This document shows positions 19,503-28,094 of a DNA stretch of 64,000 bases, piece by piece (position 1 is the first letter of the stretch; each line of letters starts with the position of its first letter). Both the position numbers and the translations under genes were made by a program. The DNA is taken from contig NZ_JAHQZT010000007.1 in assembly GCF_019061305.1 (NCBI RefSeq), forward strand, positions 118,419-182,418. The letters are read 5' to 3'. The stretch is from Marinobacterium weihaiense. GTDB taxonomy: Bacteria; Pseudomonadota; Gammaproteobacteria; Pseudomonadales; Balneatricaceae. The notes under the pieces were generated by a model. It had not been told where the DNA came from, ran no database searches, and saw only the letters and a list, made by a program, of their open reading frames with translations.

Positions 19503-20836
19503 TGAGCAGGCATTCTCGACCCCGTGCAGGGGATATCCGTTATACCAACAGCATCAGCGAAGCCATGCTGGAGCAGGCGCCGCGAGGGGCCAGCCTGCTG
19601 CTTTGGGCCGGGGCGCTGTTCATCGTGCTGGCGCTGATATGGGCTAATTGGGCCGAGCTGGACGAGATTGCCCGGGGCGAGGGCGAGATCATCCCGTCAC
19701 ACCAGTTGCAAGTGGTGCAGAACCTCGAGGGCGGTATCGTGGCCGACATTTTGGTGCGCGAGGGGCAGCTGGTCGAGCGTGGCGAGGTGCTGCTGAAGAT
19801 CGAAGACAAGCGTTTTGCCAGCTCCTTCAAGGAAAATCAGGTGCGTGAAGTTGAGCTGCAGGCCCGTGCCGCACGACTTGCCGCCGAAGCCAATGACGAA
19901 CCCTTCAGCATGCCGCAGGACTTTGACCCGGCCTATCGGCGCTTGCTTGAACAGGAGCTTGATCTGTTCGAGTCGCGTCAACAGGAGTTGGCCAGCAACC
20001 TTGAGGTGCTGGTCCGCCAGCGTCAGCAGCGCGAGCAGGAGCTGGTCGAAGCCAATTCGCGCATTCGACAGCTGCGGGGCAGTTACGGCCTGCTGTTGCG
20101 AGAGCTGCGCATCAGTGAGCCGCTGATGCGTGAGGGGGTCATTTCGGAGGTGGAACATCTGCGCCTGCGTCGCCAGGCCAATGACCTGCGGGGCGAGATT
20201 TCCGGCATTGAACTGAGCGTGCCGCGTATCGAGTCCGCCATCAGCGAAATCGAGCAGCGCCTGCAGGAAATGGAGTTGCAGTTTCGTAACCGCGCCCGTG
20301 AAGAACTGAACGAGGTGGTGGCGGAGCAGGTGCGTCTGGAGCAGGCGCTGTCCGGGATGCAGGACCGGATCAGCCGCACCGATGTGCGCGCGCCCATTCG
20401 CGGTACGGTGAAACAGCTGATGATCAATACCATCGACGGTGTCGTCAAGCCGGGTGACCCCCTGCTCAGCATCGTGCCCTTCGAGGACAAGTTGCTGGTG
20501 GAAGCGCGGATCAAGCCTTCTGATATCGCCAATATTCGCCTGGGGCAGGATGCCGTGGTCAAGGTCAGCGCCTACGACTTTGCCATCTACGGTGGCTTGG
20601 ATGCGAAGGTGGTGTTCATCTCGCCGGGCACGATCATGGACCCCGAGGCCAAGCTGCCCTACTACCTGGTGCGGCTGGAAACAGCGGCGCCCTATCTGGG
20701 CAGTGAGGCCAGCCCGCTGCCGCTGATGGCGGGCATGACGGTCGGCGTGGATATTCTGACCGGCAAGAAAACCGTGATGCAGTACCTGCTCAAGCCGATC
20801 AACCGCGCGTCTCAACGCGCCCTGACGGAGCGATAG
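19502..20836 (+). CDS. HlyD-family type I secretion adaptor, LapC-like
   Basis: A 444-aa membrane-fusion protein. One TM segment near residues 36-55 (ASLLLWAGALFIVLALIWANW) is followed by the biotinyl-lipoyl-like start EGEIIPSHQLQVVQNLEGG, a long periplasmic coiled coil (~105-290) and the returning half DVRAPIRGTVKQLMINTIDG (~297-316). It links the inner-membrane ABC exporter to the outer-membrane channel. Its ATG overlaps the ABC stop (TGATG), so translation is coupled. Confidence 0.92.
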   Translation: MSRHSRPRAGDIRYTNSISEAMLEQAPRGASLLLWAGALFIVLALIWANWAELDEIARGEGEIIPSHQLQVVQNLEGGIVADILVREGQLVERGEVLLKIEDKRFASSFKENQVREVELQARAARLAAEANDEPFSMPQDFDPAYRRLLEQELDLFESRQQELASNLEVLVRQRQQREQELVEANSRIRQLRGSYGLLLRELRISEPLMREGVISEVEHLRLRRQANDLRGEISGIELSVPRIESAISEIEQRLQEMELQFRNRAREELNEVVAEQVRLEQALSGMQDRISRTDVRAPIRGTVKQLMINTIDGVVKPGDPLLSIVPFEDKLLVEARIKPSDIANIRLGQDAVVKVSAYDFAIYGGLDAKVVFISPGTIMDPEAKLPYYLVRLETAAPYLGSEASPLPLMAGMTVGVDILTGKKTVMQYLLKPINRASQRALTER

Positions 20837-20838
20837 AC

Positions 20839-21471
20839 ATGCACATCGAGCTTTATGCCCCGCACCCTGATCTGATGCAGCGCTGGCAGCAGGCCCTGCA
20901 CAGTGACGCACACTGCTGTACCCGTCTCGAAGACGCACTGCGGGGGGGCGAGCCGACCCTGTTGCTGGTGCACTGGAGCGGACTGGATGCCCATTGGCAG
21001 CGGACGCTGCTGGCCCGGCCGTGGCCGGGGGCACTGGTGGCGCTGGTCGACCGGCCCAGCCCGGAAGAGGGGGAGTGGTTGCTCCGGCACGGGGTCAGCG
21101 GCTATGCCAATACCTATATTCAGCCGGAGCTGTTGCCTGAACTGGTTGCCAGCGTCATGCGGGGCGATGTCTGGGCCGGCCCCGAAGTCATGCAGGGCCT
21201 TCTCAAGCGGTTGCTGGACCGCCAGGAGCCGGTGTTGCGCCCGGCCGATGACTGGCATCTCAGCGGGCGCGAGCAGGAGGTGCTGGCGCTGCTGGCGCAG
21301 GGGCTCAGCAACAAGCTCATCGCACGCCAGCTGGAGATCACCGAGCGTACGGTCAAGGCACACGTCAGTGCGATTCTGGAAAAGTCCGGCGTACATGATC
21401 GGATTGAGCTAATTTTAAAGCTGAGCGGCCAGACGCTCTCGGACTCACGGAATGCAGGAGCAAAGATATGA
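20839..21471 (+). CDS. LuxR-type regulator with a degenerate receiver, inside the secretion operon
   Basis: A 210-aa protein laid out like a NarL/FixJ response regulator: an N-terminal receiver-like half and a C-terminal LuxR HTH (LSGREQEVLALLAQGLSNKL... TERTVKAHVSAILEKSGV, ~142-190). In the receiver the expected phosphorylated Asp after the third strand is replaced (LLLVHWSGLDAHW), so phosphorylation is unlikely. It starts 2 bp after the adaptor stop and overlaps the TolC-like gene by 4 bp, so it is produced with the exporter. A local feedback regulator is the natural inference. Confidence 0.8.
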   Translation: MHIELYAPHPDLMQRWQQALHSDAHCCTRLEDALRGGEPTLLLVHWSGLDAHWQRTLLARPWPGALVALVDRPSPEEGEWLLRHGVSGYANTYIQPELLPELVASVMRGDVWAGPEVMQGLLKRLLDRQEPVLRPADDWHLSGREQEVLALLAQGLSNKLIARQLEITERTVKAHVSAILEKSGVHDRIELILKLSGQTLSDSRNAGAKI

Positions 21472-22817
21472 GATTCAAGCACTCGATGCTGGCGCTAGCG
21501 CTGAGCCTGGGCGCGTCAGGCTGGACCCATGCCGCAACCTTGCAGCAGGTGGTGGTCGACAACATCGACCAGAACCCTGAAGTACAGCAGGCGCTGCAGA
21601 GCTATGCCGCGGTATTGCAGGAGATACGTCAGGCGCGGGCCGGGTACTACCCGACGCTGGATGCCAGCCTGGGCTATGGCTATGAATGGACCGACAAACA
21701 GAACGGAATACAGGACCAGGAACTGGACCGTCGTGAAGCACGGTTGAACCTGAATCAGATGATCTTTGACGGCTTTGCCACCCGCAGCGAGGTCGAGCGC
21801 CAGCAGGCACGGGCTGCGTCCCGCGCCAGCAATTACAAGGATACCGCGCAGCGTTACGTGCTGACGGCTGCACGGGCCTACCTGGAAGTGCAACGCCGCG
21901 AACAGCTGCTGCAGCTGGCCAAGGAAAGCCTGTACAACCACGTGACCCTCTATGATCAGATCCGCCGTCGCTCCGAGTCCGGCATGGGCACCCTGGCATC
22001 CCTGCAGCAGGCCGAAGGCCGACTGGCACTGGCCGAAGTGAACATGCTGGCGGCCGAGAACAACCTGCGCGATGCCCAGGCCAGCTATCGCCGAGTGGTC
22101 GGGCAACCGGCGCCGGATACCCTGGAACCCTTCGACAGCAGCACGTTGATGCTGCCGGAAACGCTGGCGGCGGCGGTTGAAAAGGGCCTGGCCAACCAGC
22201 CGATTGCCGGCTTGGCTCAGGCGGACGTGGAAGCGGCCGTGGCCCAGCGGGATGCCGCCAAAAGCCGTATGGCGCCGCGCCTGGACTTCGAGGTCGAGCG
22301 CCGCTGGGACCATAACATCGACGGCATTGAAGGTGATGACGAAGACCTGACCGCCATGCTGCGCTTGCGTTACAACCTGTACAACGGCGGCGGCGATCAG
22401 GCCCGCATCCGTCAAACCGAGCACCAGATCGGCGAGGCGCAGGCGATTCAGCGCGATGCCCAGCGTCAGATTCGTGAAAGCGTCGAACTGTCCTGGAATG
22501 CGCATGAAATCCTGCAGCGCCAGCTGGAGCACCTGGAACGTCATGTGCGCTCCAGCGAGGATACGCGCAACTCCTACAAGAAGCAGTTCGATATCGGTCA
22601 GCGGTCTCTGCTCGACCTGCTGGATACCGAGAACGAGGTTTTTTCGGCCAAGAATCAGCTGGCCGAGGCCCGGGTCGACAGTGAAATCGCCAAGCTGCGC
22701 ATCCTGACCGGCACCGGCGAGCTGCTGGAGGCACTCGAAGTGTCGTTGCCGCCAGTGGAAGCCACGGCAACTGACGCGGATTCCGGCGCCCCGGAAGTGG
22801 TGGCCGGCGGCCAGTAA
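21468..22817 (+). CDS. TolC-family outer-membrane channel of the type I system
   Basis: A 449-aa protein with signal peptide (MLALALSLGASGWTHA) and two OEP repeats typical of TolC. Features include YPTLDASLGYGYEW near the start of the barrel, LNLNQMIFDGFATRSEV, long helices, and a second half with LRLRYNLYNGGGDQARI (~300) and GQRSLLDLLDTENEVF (~380). It completes the ABC/HlyD/TolC tunnel. The LapE/AggA-like assignment comes from operon context. An AGGAGC ribosome site lies inside the regulator gene. Confidence 0.92.
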   Translation: MRFKHSMLALALSLGASGWTHAATLQQVVVDNIDQNPEVQQALQSYAAVLQEIRQARAGYYPTLDASLGYGYEWTDKQNGIQDQELDRREARLNLNQMIFDGFATRSEVERQQARAASRASNYKDTAQRYVLTAARAYLEVQRREQLLQLAKESLYNHVTLYDQIRRRSESGMGTLASLQQAEGRLALAEVNMLAAENNLRDAQASYRRVVGQPAPDTLEPFDSSTLMLPETLAAAVEKGLANQPIAGLAQADVEAAVAQRDAAKSRMAPRLDFEVERRWDHNIDGIEGDDEDLTAMLRLRYNLYNGGGDQARIRQTEHQIGEAQAIQRDAQRQIRESVELSWNAHEILQRQLEHLERHVRSSEDTRNSYKKQFDIGQRSLLDLLDTENEVFSAKNQLAEARVDSEIAKLRILTGTGELLEALEVSLPPVEATATDADSGAPEVVAGGQ

Positions 22818-22871
22818 TTGCATCCTTCGGCGCCGGTAGCTTAAAATCCGGCGCAGCCAGAGGTCTTTCTG

Positions 22872-22899
22872 AAGGGTTGTCCGCCGGGCAACCCTTTTT
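22872..22899 (+). terminator. Intrinsic terminator between the secretion operon and mvaA
   Basis: Stem AAGGGTTG/CAACCCTT with a 9-nt loop, followed by TTT. A second hairpin (GCGCCGG/CCGGCGC, 22830-22854) lies just before it. Only about 20 bp remain between the T-run and the mvaA start codon, leaving little room for a promoter downstream of the terminator. Confidence 0.75.
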
Positions 22900-22920
22900 C
22901 ATTTAAAGGATGCACCGAGC

Positions 22921-23961
22921 ATGAAGTCACACAAAATACTGGAAGCGCCGATCCCGATGCGCTGGGTCGGCCCCATCAAGATCAGCGGCGATGTGCTTGA
23001 CGAAAAGCTCAGCGTGCCCCTGGCCACCTATGAAACGCCGCTCTGGCCGTCGGTCGGGCGGGGGGCTCGGGTCTCCAACCTGACGGAAAAGGGTATCGTG
23101 ACCACCGTCGTGGACGAGCGCATGACCCGCTCCATCCTGCTGGAAGCCGATGATGCCCTGGCGGCACATCAGGCGCTGCAGTCAATCAAGTCGCGCCGGG
23201 CCGATCTCAATGCTGTCGTGGCGACCAGTAGCCGCTTTGCTGACCTGATCGACATGCACAGTCAGATCGTCGGCAATCTCATCTATCTGCGCCTGGAGTT
23301 CACCACCGGTGATGCCTCCGGCCACAACATGGTGACCAATGCGGCGGACAAGCTGATCCCCTGGATTCTGGCCGAGTACCCGCAGCTGCGCTACTCCTCC
23401 ATTTCCGCCAACTACTGCTCGGACAAGAAAGCCACCGCGGTCAACGGCATTCTGGGGCGCGGCAAGTATGTGGTCAGCGAAATCCTGATCCCGCGCGCTG
23501 TTTGCGAACGTCGACTCAAGACCACACCGGAAAAAGTGGTTGATCTGAACATCAAGAAAAACCTTATAGGTACCCTGATGGCCGGCGGCCTGCGCAGTGC
23601 CAATGCGCATTACGCCAACATGCTGCTGGCATTTTATCTGGCCACCGGCCAGGACGCGGCCAACATCATTGAAGGCTCCCAGGGTGTGGTGCATGCCGAG
23701 GTACGGGAAGGCGATCTCTATTTCTCCTGTACCCTGCCCAACCTGATTGTGGGATCCGTGGGCAACGGCAAGGGCATCGACTTTGTGGACGAGAACCTGC
23801 GTCAGCTGGGATGTCGCGAGGCACGCGAGCCCGGCGCCAACGCCCGGCGCCTGGCGGCCATCTGCGCGGCCACCGTGCTCTGTGGTGAACTGTCGTTACT
23901 GGCGGCGCAGACCAACCCGGGTGAACTGATGGAAGCCCATATCAAGCTGGAGCGGTCATGA
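22921..23961 (+). CDS. mvaA: Hydroxymethylglutaryl-CoA reductase
   Basis: A 346-aa HMG-CoA reductase making mevalonate, the committed step of the mevalonate route to isoprenoids. The N-terminal block reads IPMRWVGPIKISG. The cofactor/substrate block TTGDASGHNMVTNAADKLI is near 128-146, SANYCSDKKATAVN follows near 160-175, and IKKNLIGTLMAGGLRSANAHYAN near 210 includes the catalytic-core helices. It lacks the N-terminal membrane anchor of eukaryotic enzymes. It is the first gene of a six-gene cluster, start behind AAAGGA, and its stop overlaps the next start (ATGA). Confidence 0.93.
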   Translation: MKSHKILEAPIPMRWVGPIKISGDVLDEKLSVPLATYETPLWPSVGRGARVSNLTEKGIVTTVVDERMTRSILLEADDALAAHQALQSIKSRRADLNAVVATSSRFADLIDMHSQIVGNLIYLRLEFTTGDASGHNMVTNAADKLIPWILAEYPQLRYSSISANYCSDKKATAVNGILGRGKYVVSEILIPRAVCERRLKTTPEKVVDLNIKKNLIGTLMAGGLRSANAHYANMLLAFYLATGQDAANIIEGSQGVVHAEVREGDLYFSCTLPNLIVGSVGNGKGIDFVDENLRQLGCREAREPGANARRLAAICAATVLCGELSLLAAQTNPGELMEAHIKLERS

Positions 23962-24986
23962 CCGACCCGACCAACGAGCGCAAGATCGAACATATCCGGG
24001 CCATCGAGCGAGACCCGGCCACCGACCGTGACAGCCAGTGGTTCGATCGCATTTTGCTGACCAACCGGGCTCTGCCGGAACTGTCACTGGACGCGATCGA
24101 CCCGAGCACCCAATTCCTCGGCAAGCGTCTTAGCTTTCCGCTGCTGATCTCTTCCATGACCGGGGGCGACCATGAGCTGGTACGCACCATCAACACCAAC
24201 CTGGCCATCGCCGCCGAACGGTGTGGCGTGGCCATGGCCGTAGGCTCACAGCGGGTCATGTTTACCCATCCCGCGGCCGAGGCCAGCTTTGCCTTGCGTG
24301 AGCATGCGCCCACCACGGTACTGATCGGCAACGTGGGCGGGGTGCAGCTCAACTACGGTTTCGATCTGGACAAGTGCCGCCGTGCGGTCGAGGTGCTGGG
24401 GGCCGACGCGCTCTATTTCCATCTCAATCCGCTGCAGGAAGCGGTGCAGCCGGAAGGGGATACCGACTTCCGTGGCGTGGCCGACAAGATCGGTGCCATC
24501 CGCCGTGAACTGAATGTGCCGGTGCTGCTCAAGGAAGTGGGGGCCGGTTTGTCGGCCGCCGATATCGCCCTGGGGCTGGAGCAGGGCGTGACCCACTTCG
24601 ACGTGGCCGGCCAGGGCGGTACCTCCTGGAGCCGTATCGAGCACCATCGCCGTCACGACGGCAATGACATCGGCATCCGCTTTCAGGACTGGGGGCTGCC
24701 AACGCCGCTGGCTCTACAGCAGGCCGCCCCCTTTGCCGACCGCGCCACCCTGATTGCCAGCGGCGGTCTCAGAGATGGGATTGATATGGCCAAATCTGTT
24801 ATACTCGGCGCCTCGCTGTGCGGCATGGCAGCCCCTCTGCTGCAGCCGGCGATGGAATCGGCCGAAGCCGTGGCAGCCGTCATCGAGCGACTGCGACGGG
24901 AATTTATCACTGCGATGTTTCTGCTCGGTACGCCGGATATGGCGGCGCTGTTCCGAAACAGGGCGCTTATTGTCCACGAGCGTTGA
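23958..24986 (+). CDS. fni: Type 2 isopentenyl-diphosphate isomerase
   Basis: A 342-aa FMN-dependent IDI-2 that interconverts IPP and DMAPP, unrelated to the Mg-dependent IDI-1. Family blocks: N-terminal RKIEHIRAIERD, FPLLISSMTGGDHEL (~54-68), LHLNPLQEAVQPEGDTDF-like YFHLNPLQEAVQPEG (~153-167), VKEVG-type LKEVGAGLS (~190) and VAGQGGTSW (~214-222). It overlaps mvaA by 4 bp. Its presence means one operon supplies both C5 building blocks. Confidence 0.95.
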   Translation: MTDPTNERKIEHIRAIERDPATDRDSQWFDRILLTNRALPELSLDAIDPSTQFLGKRLSFPLLISSMTGGDHELVRTINTNLAIAAERCGVAMAVGSQRVMFTHPAAEASFALREHAPTTVLIGNVGGVQLNYGFDLDKCRRAVEVLGADALYFHLNPLQEAVQPEGDTDFRGVADKIGAIRRELNVPVLLKEVGAGLSAADIALGLEQGVTHFDVAGQGGTSWSRIEHHRRHDGNDIGIRFQDWGLPTPLALQQAAPFADRATLIASGGLRDGIDMAKSVILGASLCGMAAPLLQPAMESAEAVAAVIERLRREFITAMFLLGTPDMAALFRNRALIVHER

Positions 24987-25001
24987 GGACCCTGGTCTAG
25001 T

Positions 25002-26168
25002 ATGTCCGTTGGTATTGACGAAATCAGCTTTTACACCTCCAACTACTATCTCGATCTGAAGACGCTGGCAGAGGTTCAGGGCACGGATCCCGAGAAGTAT
25101 TACACCGGTATCGGCCAAGAGCAGATGGGCATGGCCGCGCCCGACGAAGACATCGTCACCATGGCCGCCAATGCGGCTCTGCCACTGATCGAGCGGGTGG
25201 GGACCGATGCCGTCGGCACGCTGATGTTTGCCACCGAGACCGGCATCGACCAGTCCAAGGCAGCCGGTATTTATGTACACCGCCTGCTGGGACTGAACCC
25301 CAACTGTCGCGTGGTGGAGATGAAACAGGCCTGTTACAGCGCCACGGCTGCCCTGCAGATGGCCTGTGCGCTGGTGGCGCGGCAGCCGGAGCGCAAGGTG
25401 CTGGTCATCGCATCCGATATCGCGCGCTATGATCTGGATACTCCGGGTGAAGCCACTCAGGGCTGTGGTGCCGTGGCGATGCTGGTGAGCGCCAATCCGC
25501 GTTTGGTGAGCATTGCCCCCGAGGTCGGCAACTACACCGAAGATGTGATGGACTTCTGGCGTCCCAACTATCGCTCGACCGCGCTGGTCGATGGCAAGTA
25601 TTCCACCAAGATCTACCTCAAGGCGCTGAAGAAGGCCTGGGACAACTATGCCGATATCAGCGGTCATGCCTTCGGCGATTTCAGCCGCTTCTGCTACCAC
25701 CTGCCGTTCAGCCGCATGGCGCAGAAGGCCCATCAGCAGCTGGTGCGTCACAACAAGGCGGGCCTGTCAGCGGAAGAACAGGAAGCGCAGATCTGCGATA
25801 CCCTGATCTACAACCGCATGATCGGCAACAGCTATACCGCCTCCATGTACATCGGTCTGACCTCGCTACTTGAAAACACCACAGAGGACCTGAGCGGTCA
25901 GCGTATCGGTTTCTTCAGTTACGGTTCCGGCTGCGTGGGCGAGTTCTTCTGCGGCACGGTCGTGCCTGGCTATCGTGATGCCCTGCACCTGCAGCGTCAC
26001 CGTGACATGCTGGCGGCGCGTCGCGAGATCAGCCACGATGAATACCTTCAGCTGTACCGTCATCAGGTGCCTACCGATGGTGGCGAGCACGGTTTTGCGG
26101 AAGGCACGACCGGCCGTTTCCGTCTTGCCGGCATCTATCATCACAAACGCGAATACATTCCACGCTGA
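25002..26168 (+). CDS. mvaS: Hydroxymethylglutaryl-CoA synthase
   Basis: A 388-aa thiolase-fold enzyme condensing acetyl-CoA with acetoacetyl-CoA to HMG-CoA. The catalytic Cys is in VEMKQACYSATAAL (~111), the general base Glu in FATETGIDQSKA (~79), and the His in CYHLPFSRMAQKAH (~232-245). The SVGIDEISFYTSNYYLDL start matches bacterial MvaS. The start ATG follows GAGGACC. The mevalonate kinase gene begins in its stop codon (TGATG). Confidence 0.95.
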   Translation: MSVGIDEISFYTSNYYLDLKTLAEVQGTDPEKYYTGIGQEQMGMAAPDEDIVTMAANAALPLIERVGTDAVGTLMFATETGIDQSKAAGIYVHRLLGLNPNCRVVEMKQACYSATAALQMACALVARQPERKVLVIASDIARYDLDTPGEATQGCGAVAMLVSANPRLVSIAPEVGNYTEDVMDFWRPNYRSTALVDGKYSTKIYLKALKKAWDNYADISGHAFGDFSRFCYHLPFSRMAQKAHQQLVRHNKAGLSAEEQEAQICDTLIYNRMIGNSYTASMYIGLTSLLENTTEDLSGQRIGFFSYGSGCVGEFFCGTVVPGYRDALHLQRHRDMLAARREISHDEYLQLYRHQVPTDGGEHGFAEGTTGRFRLAGIYHHKREYIPR

Positions 26169-27175
26169 TGCCCACCGCCTGCGCGCCGGGGAAAATCATC
26201 CTCAGCGGTGAACACGCGGTCGTTTACGGCGCCCCGGCGCTGGCGCTGGCGGTGGATCGGCACATGCGGATCCACTACCGGCCGGATCAGCTGCCGCGGC
26301 TGAGCTGGCATGCCCAGGAACGGACGCATGTGCTGGGTCTGGACAAGCTGGCCAGCCTGCGCCGTCGCCTCGACAGTCACTTTGAACGTTACCTGCGCGG
26401 CGAGCTGCCGATCACCCGCATCCTGCAGAAACCGGCCGAACTGGCCTTCTATGCCGTCGACATGGCGCGTGTGCTGTCCGGGCTGGATATCCACCCGCGG
26501 GGCAGCCTGCGCATCGATTCCGATATTCCCATCGGTGCCGGCATGGGCTCCTCGGCGGCGCTGATCGCCGCGCTGCTCAAGCTGTTCGGGCACTTCGATC
26601 GTCTCGACGAACTCATTCGCCAGGTCCGCCATTGCGAGCGCCTGCAACACGGGCGTGGCAGCATCATCGATGCCGCCGCTGTGTGCTCCGGCGGGCTGGT
26701 GCGGGTGCAGGGCGAACGGGTCGAACGCCTGACACTGCCGGCGTCGGGGCTGGGCGCAGGGTACTTTTGGCTGTTTACCGGCACTCCGGCCTGCAGTACC
26801 GGGGCCTGTGTTGATCAGGTGCGGCGCAACTTTGCCGGTGCCGCCATCTGGGATGAATTTGCCGCCACCACGGCTGCGCTGGAAGCGGCGTTGCTGGCCG
26901 GTGACAGCCTGCTTGAGTCGGTACGGCACAACCACCGCCTGCTGACCCGTATTGGCGTGGTGCCGGCACCGCTGCAGCGACTGGCGGAACAGGTCGAGCA
27001 GCGGGGCGGAGCCGCCAAGGTCTGTGGCGCCGGCGCCGTATCCGGTGATCAGGGTGGACTCATGTTGTTGCTGCTGCCGGAGGGCATGACCCCGGCGCAG
27101 CTGCCCCTGCAGCCGGACTGGCACTGGGGCGTATTGAAGGAGGATCCTCAAGGTGTCCGCATACTCGAAGATTGA
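26168..27175 (+). CDS. mvk: Mevalonate kinase
   Basis: A 335-aa GHMP kinase phosphorylating mevalonate. GHMP motif 1 APGKIILSGEHAVVYG is at the N-terminus with the conserved Lys and Glu-His. Motif 2 PIGAGMGSSAALIAALL is near 120 (ATP phosphate loop), the catalytic Asp lies in GRGSIIDAAAVCSGG (~165-179), and motif 3 is KVCGAGAVSGDQGG near 283. It overlaps the next kinase by 23 bp. Two GHMP kinases follow each other here; this one has the more standard mevalonate kinase motif 1. Confidence 0.85.
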   Translation: MPTACAPGKIILSGEHAVVYGAPALALAVDRHMRIHYRPDQLPRLSWHAQERTHVLGLDKLASLRRRLDSHFERYLRGELPITRILQKPAELAFYAVDMARVLSGLDIHPRGSLRIDSDIPIGAGMGSSAALIAALLKLFGHFDRLDELIRQVRHCERLQHGRGSIIDAAAVCSGGLVRVQGERVERLTLPASGLGAGYFWLFTGTPACSTGACVDQVRRNFAGAAIWDEFAATTAALEAALLAGDSLLESVRHNHRLLTRIGVVPAPLQRLAEQVEQRGGAAKVCGAGAVSGDQGGLMLLLLPEGMTPAQLPLQPDWHWGVLKEDPQGVRILED

Positions 27176-28094
27176 GGTCAGTGCCCCCGGCAGTACCATG
27201 CTGATGGGCGAGCATGCCGTGCTGTTTGGCGAACCGGCCCTGGCCTGCGCGCTGGACGTCCGTCTGACCGTCAGCCTGCGCCCGCGTCAGGACCGTCAGG
27301 TGCATATCGACAGTGCATTGGGGCAGTACCGGGGATCGCTGGATGAGCTGACGCCGATGCCCGCGCTGGCCTTTGTGCTGGCGGTGATCGAACGCTATCG
27401 CGCCCACCTGCAGACCGGTATCGAGCTGAGCATTCACTCCGGTTTTTCGCATACCGTCGGGCTGGGCTCGTCGGCTGCCGTGACTGCGGCAACGACGGCT
27501 GCCCTGGCGGCGCACACCGGGCAGGACACCGAACCCGAGGCGCTGTTTGCCACCGCGCTGGCGGCGGTGCACCAGGTACAGAACGGGCGCGGCTCGGGCA
27601 CGGATCTGGCCGCCAGCATCTATGGCGGCGTGATCGGATACGAGCTGTCACCCGCACAGGTACGTCCCCTGTCTGGCCTGCCGCCGATCGCGTTGTACTA
27701 CAGTGGTTATAAGATGAAAACTCCCGATGTGCTGGCGCTGGTGGAGGCCAAGGCGGCGCGGCAGCCGGCACTCTACAGTGGTCTGTATCGCCTGATGGGG
27801 CAGACCAGTCGCGCGGCCGAGCAAGCGGTACAGGAGCAGAACTGGAACACGCTGGGCGAACTGATGAACCTCTATCAGGGGCTGATGGATGCACTGGGGG
27901 TCTGCGACGCCACGCTCGCCAACATGGTCTACCGTCTGCGGGCCGAACCGGGCGTGCGCGGGGCCAAGATATCCGGCTCGGGCCTGGGAGATTGCGTGCT
28001 GGTGCTGGGCCAGGTGAGTCCTGAGCAGCCCTGGGAGTGCATTCCCGTATCCGTATCTGCAACCGGCGTGGAGATCCGCTATGAAACGAACTGA
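27153..28094 (+). CDS. Second GHMP kinase: phosphomevalonate or mevalonate kinase
   Basis: A 313-aa GHMP kinase from a GTG behind AAGGAGG. Motif 1 is APGSTMLMGEHAVLFGEPAL, with Ser replacing the usual Lys after APG; motif 2 is SHTVGLGSSAAVTAAT (~95-110); the Asp-containing block is GRGSGTDLAASIYGG (~146-160); motif 3 is AKISGSGLGDC (~270). By position in the pathway it should be the phosphomevalonate kinase needed between Mvk and MvaD, but the sequence reads as close to mevalonate kinase as to phosphomevalonate kinase. The substrate is inferred from context. It overlaps mvk and mvaD (14 bp). Confidence 0.7.
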   Translation: MSAYSKIEVSAPGSTMLMGEHAVLFGEPALACALDVRLTVSLRPRQDRQVHIDSALGQYRGSLDELTPMPALAFVLAVIERYRAHLQTGIELSIHSGFSHTVGLGSSAAVTAATTAALAAHTGQDTEPEALFATALAAVHQVQNGRGSGTDLAASIYGGVIGYELSPAQVRPLSGLPPIALYYSGYKMKTPDVLALVEAKAARQPALYSGLYRLMGQTSRAAEQAVQEQNWNTLGELMNLYQGLMDALGVCDATLANMVYRLRAEPGVRGAKISGSGLGDCVLVLGQVSPEQPWECIPVSVSATGVEIRYETN

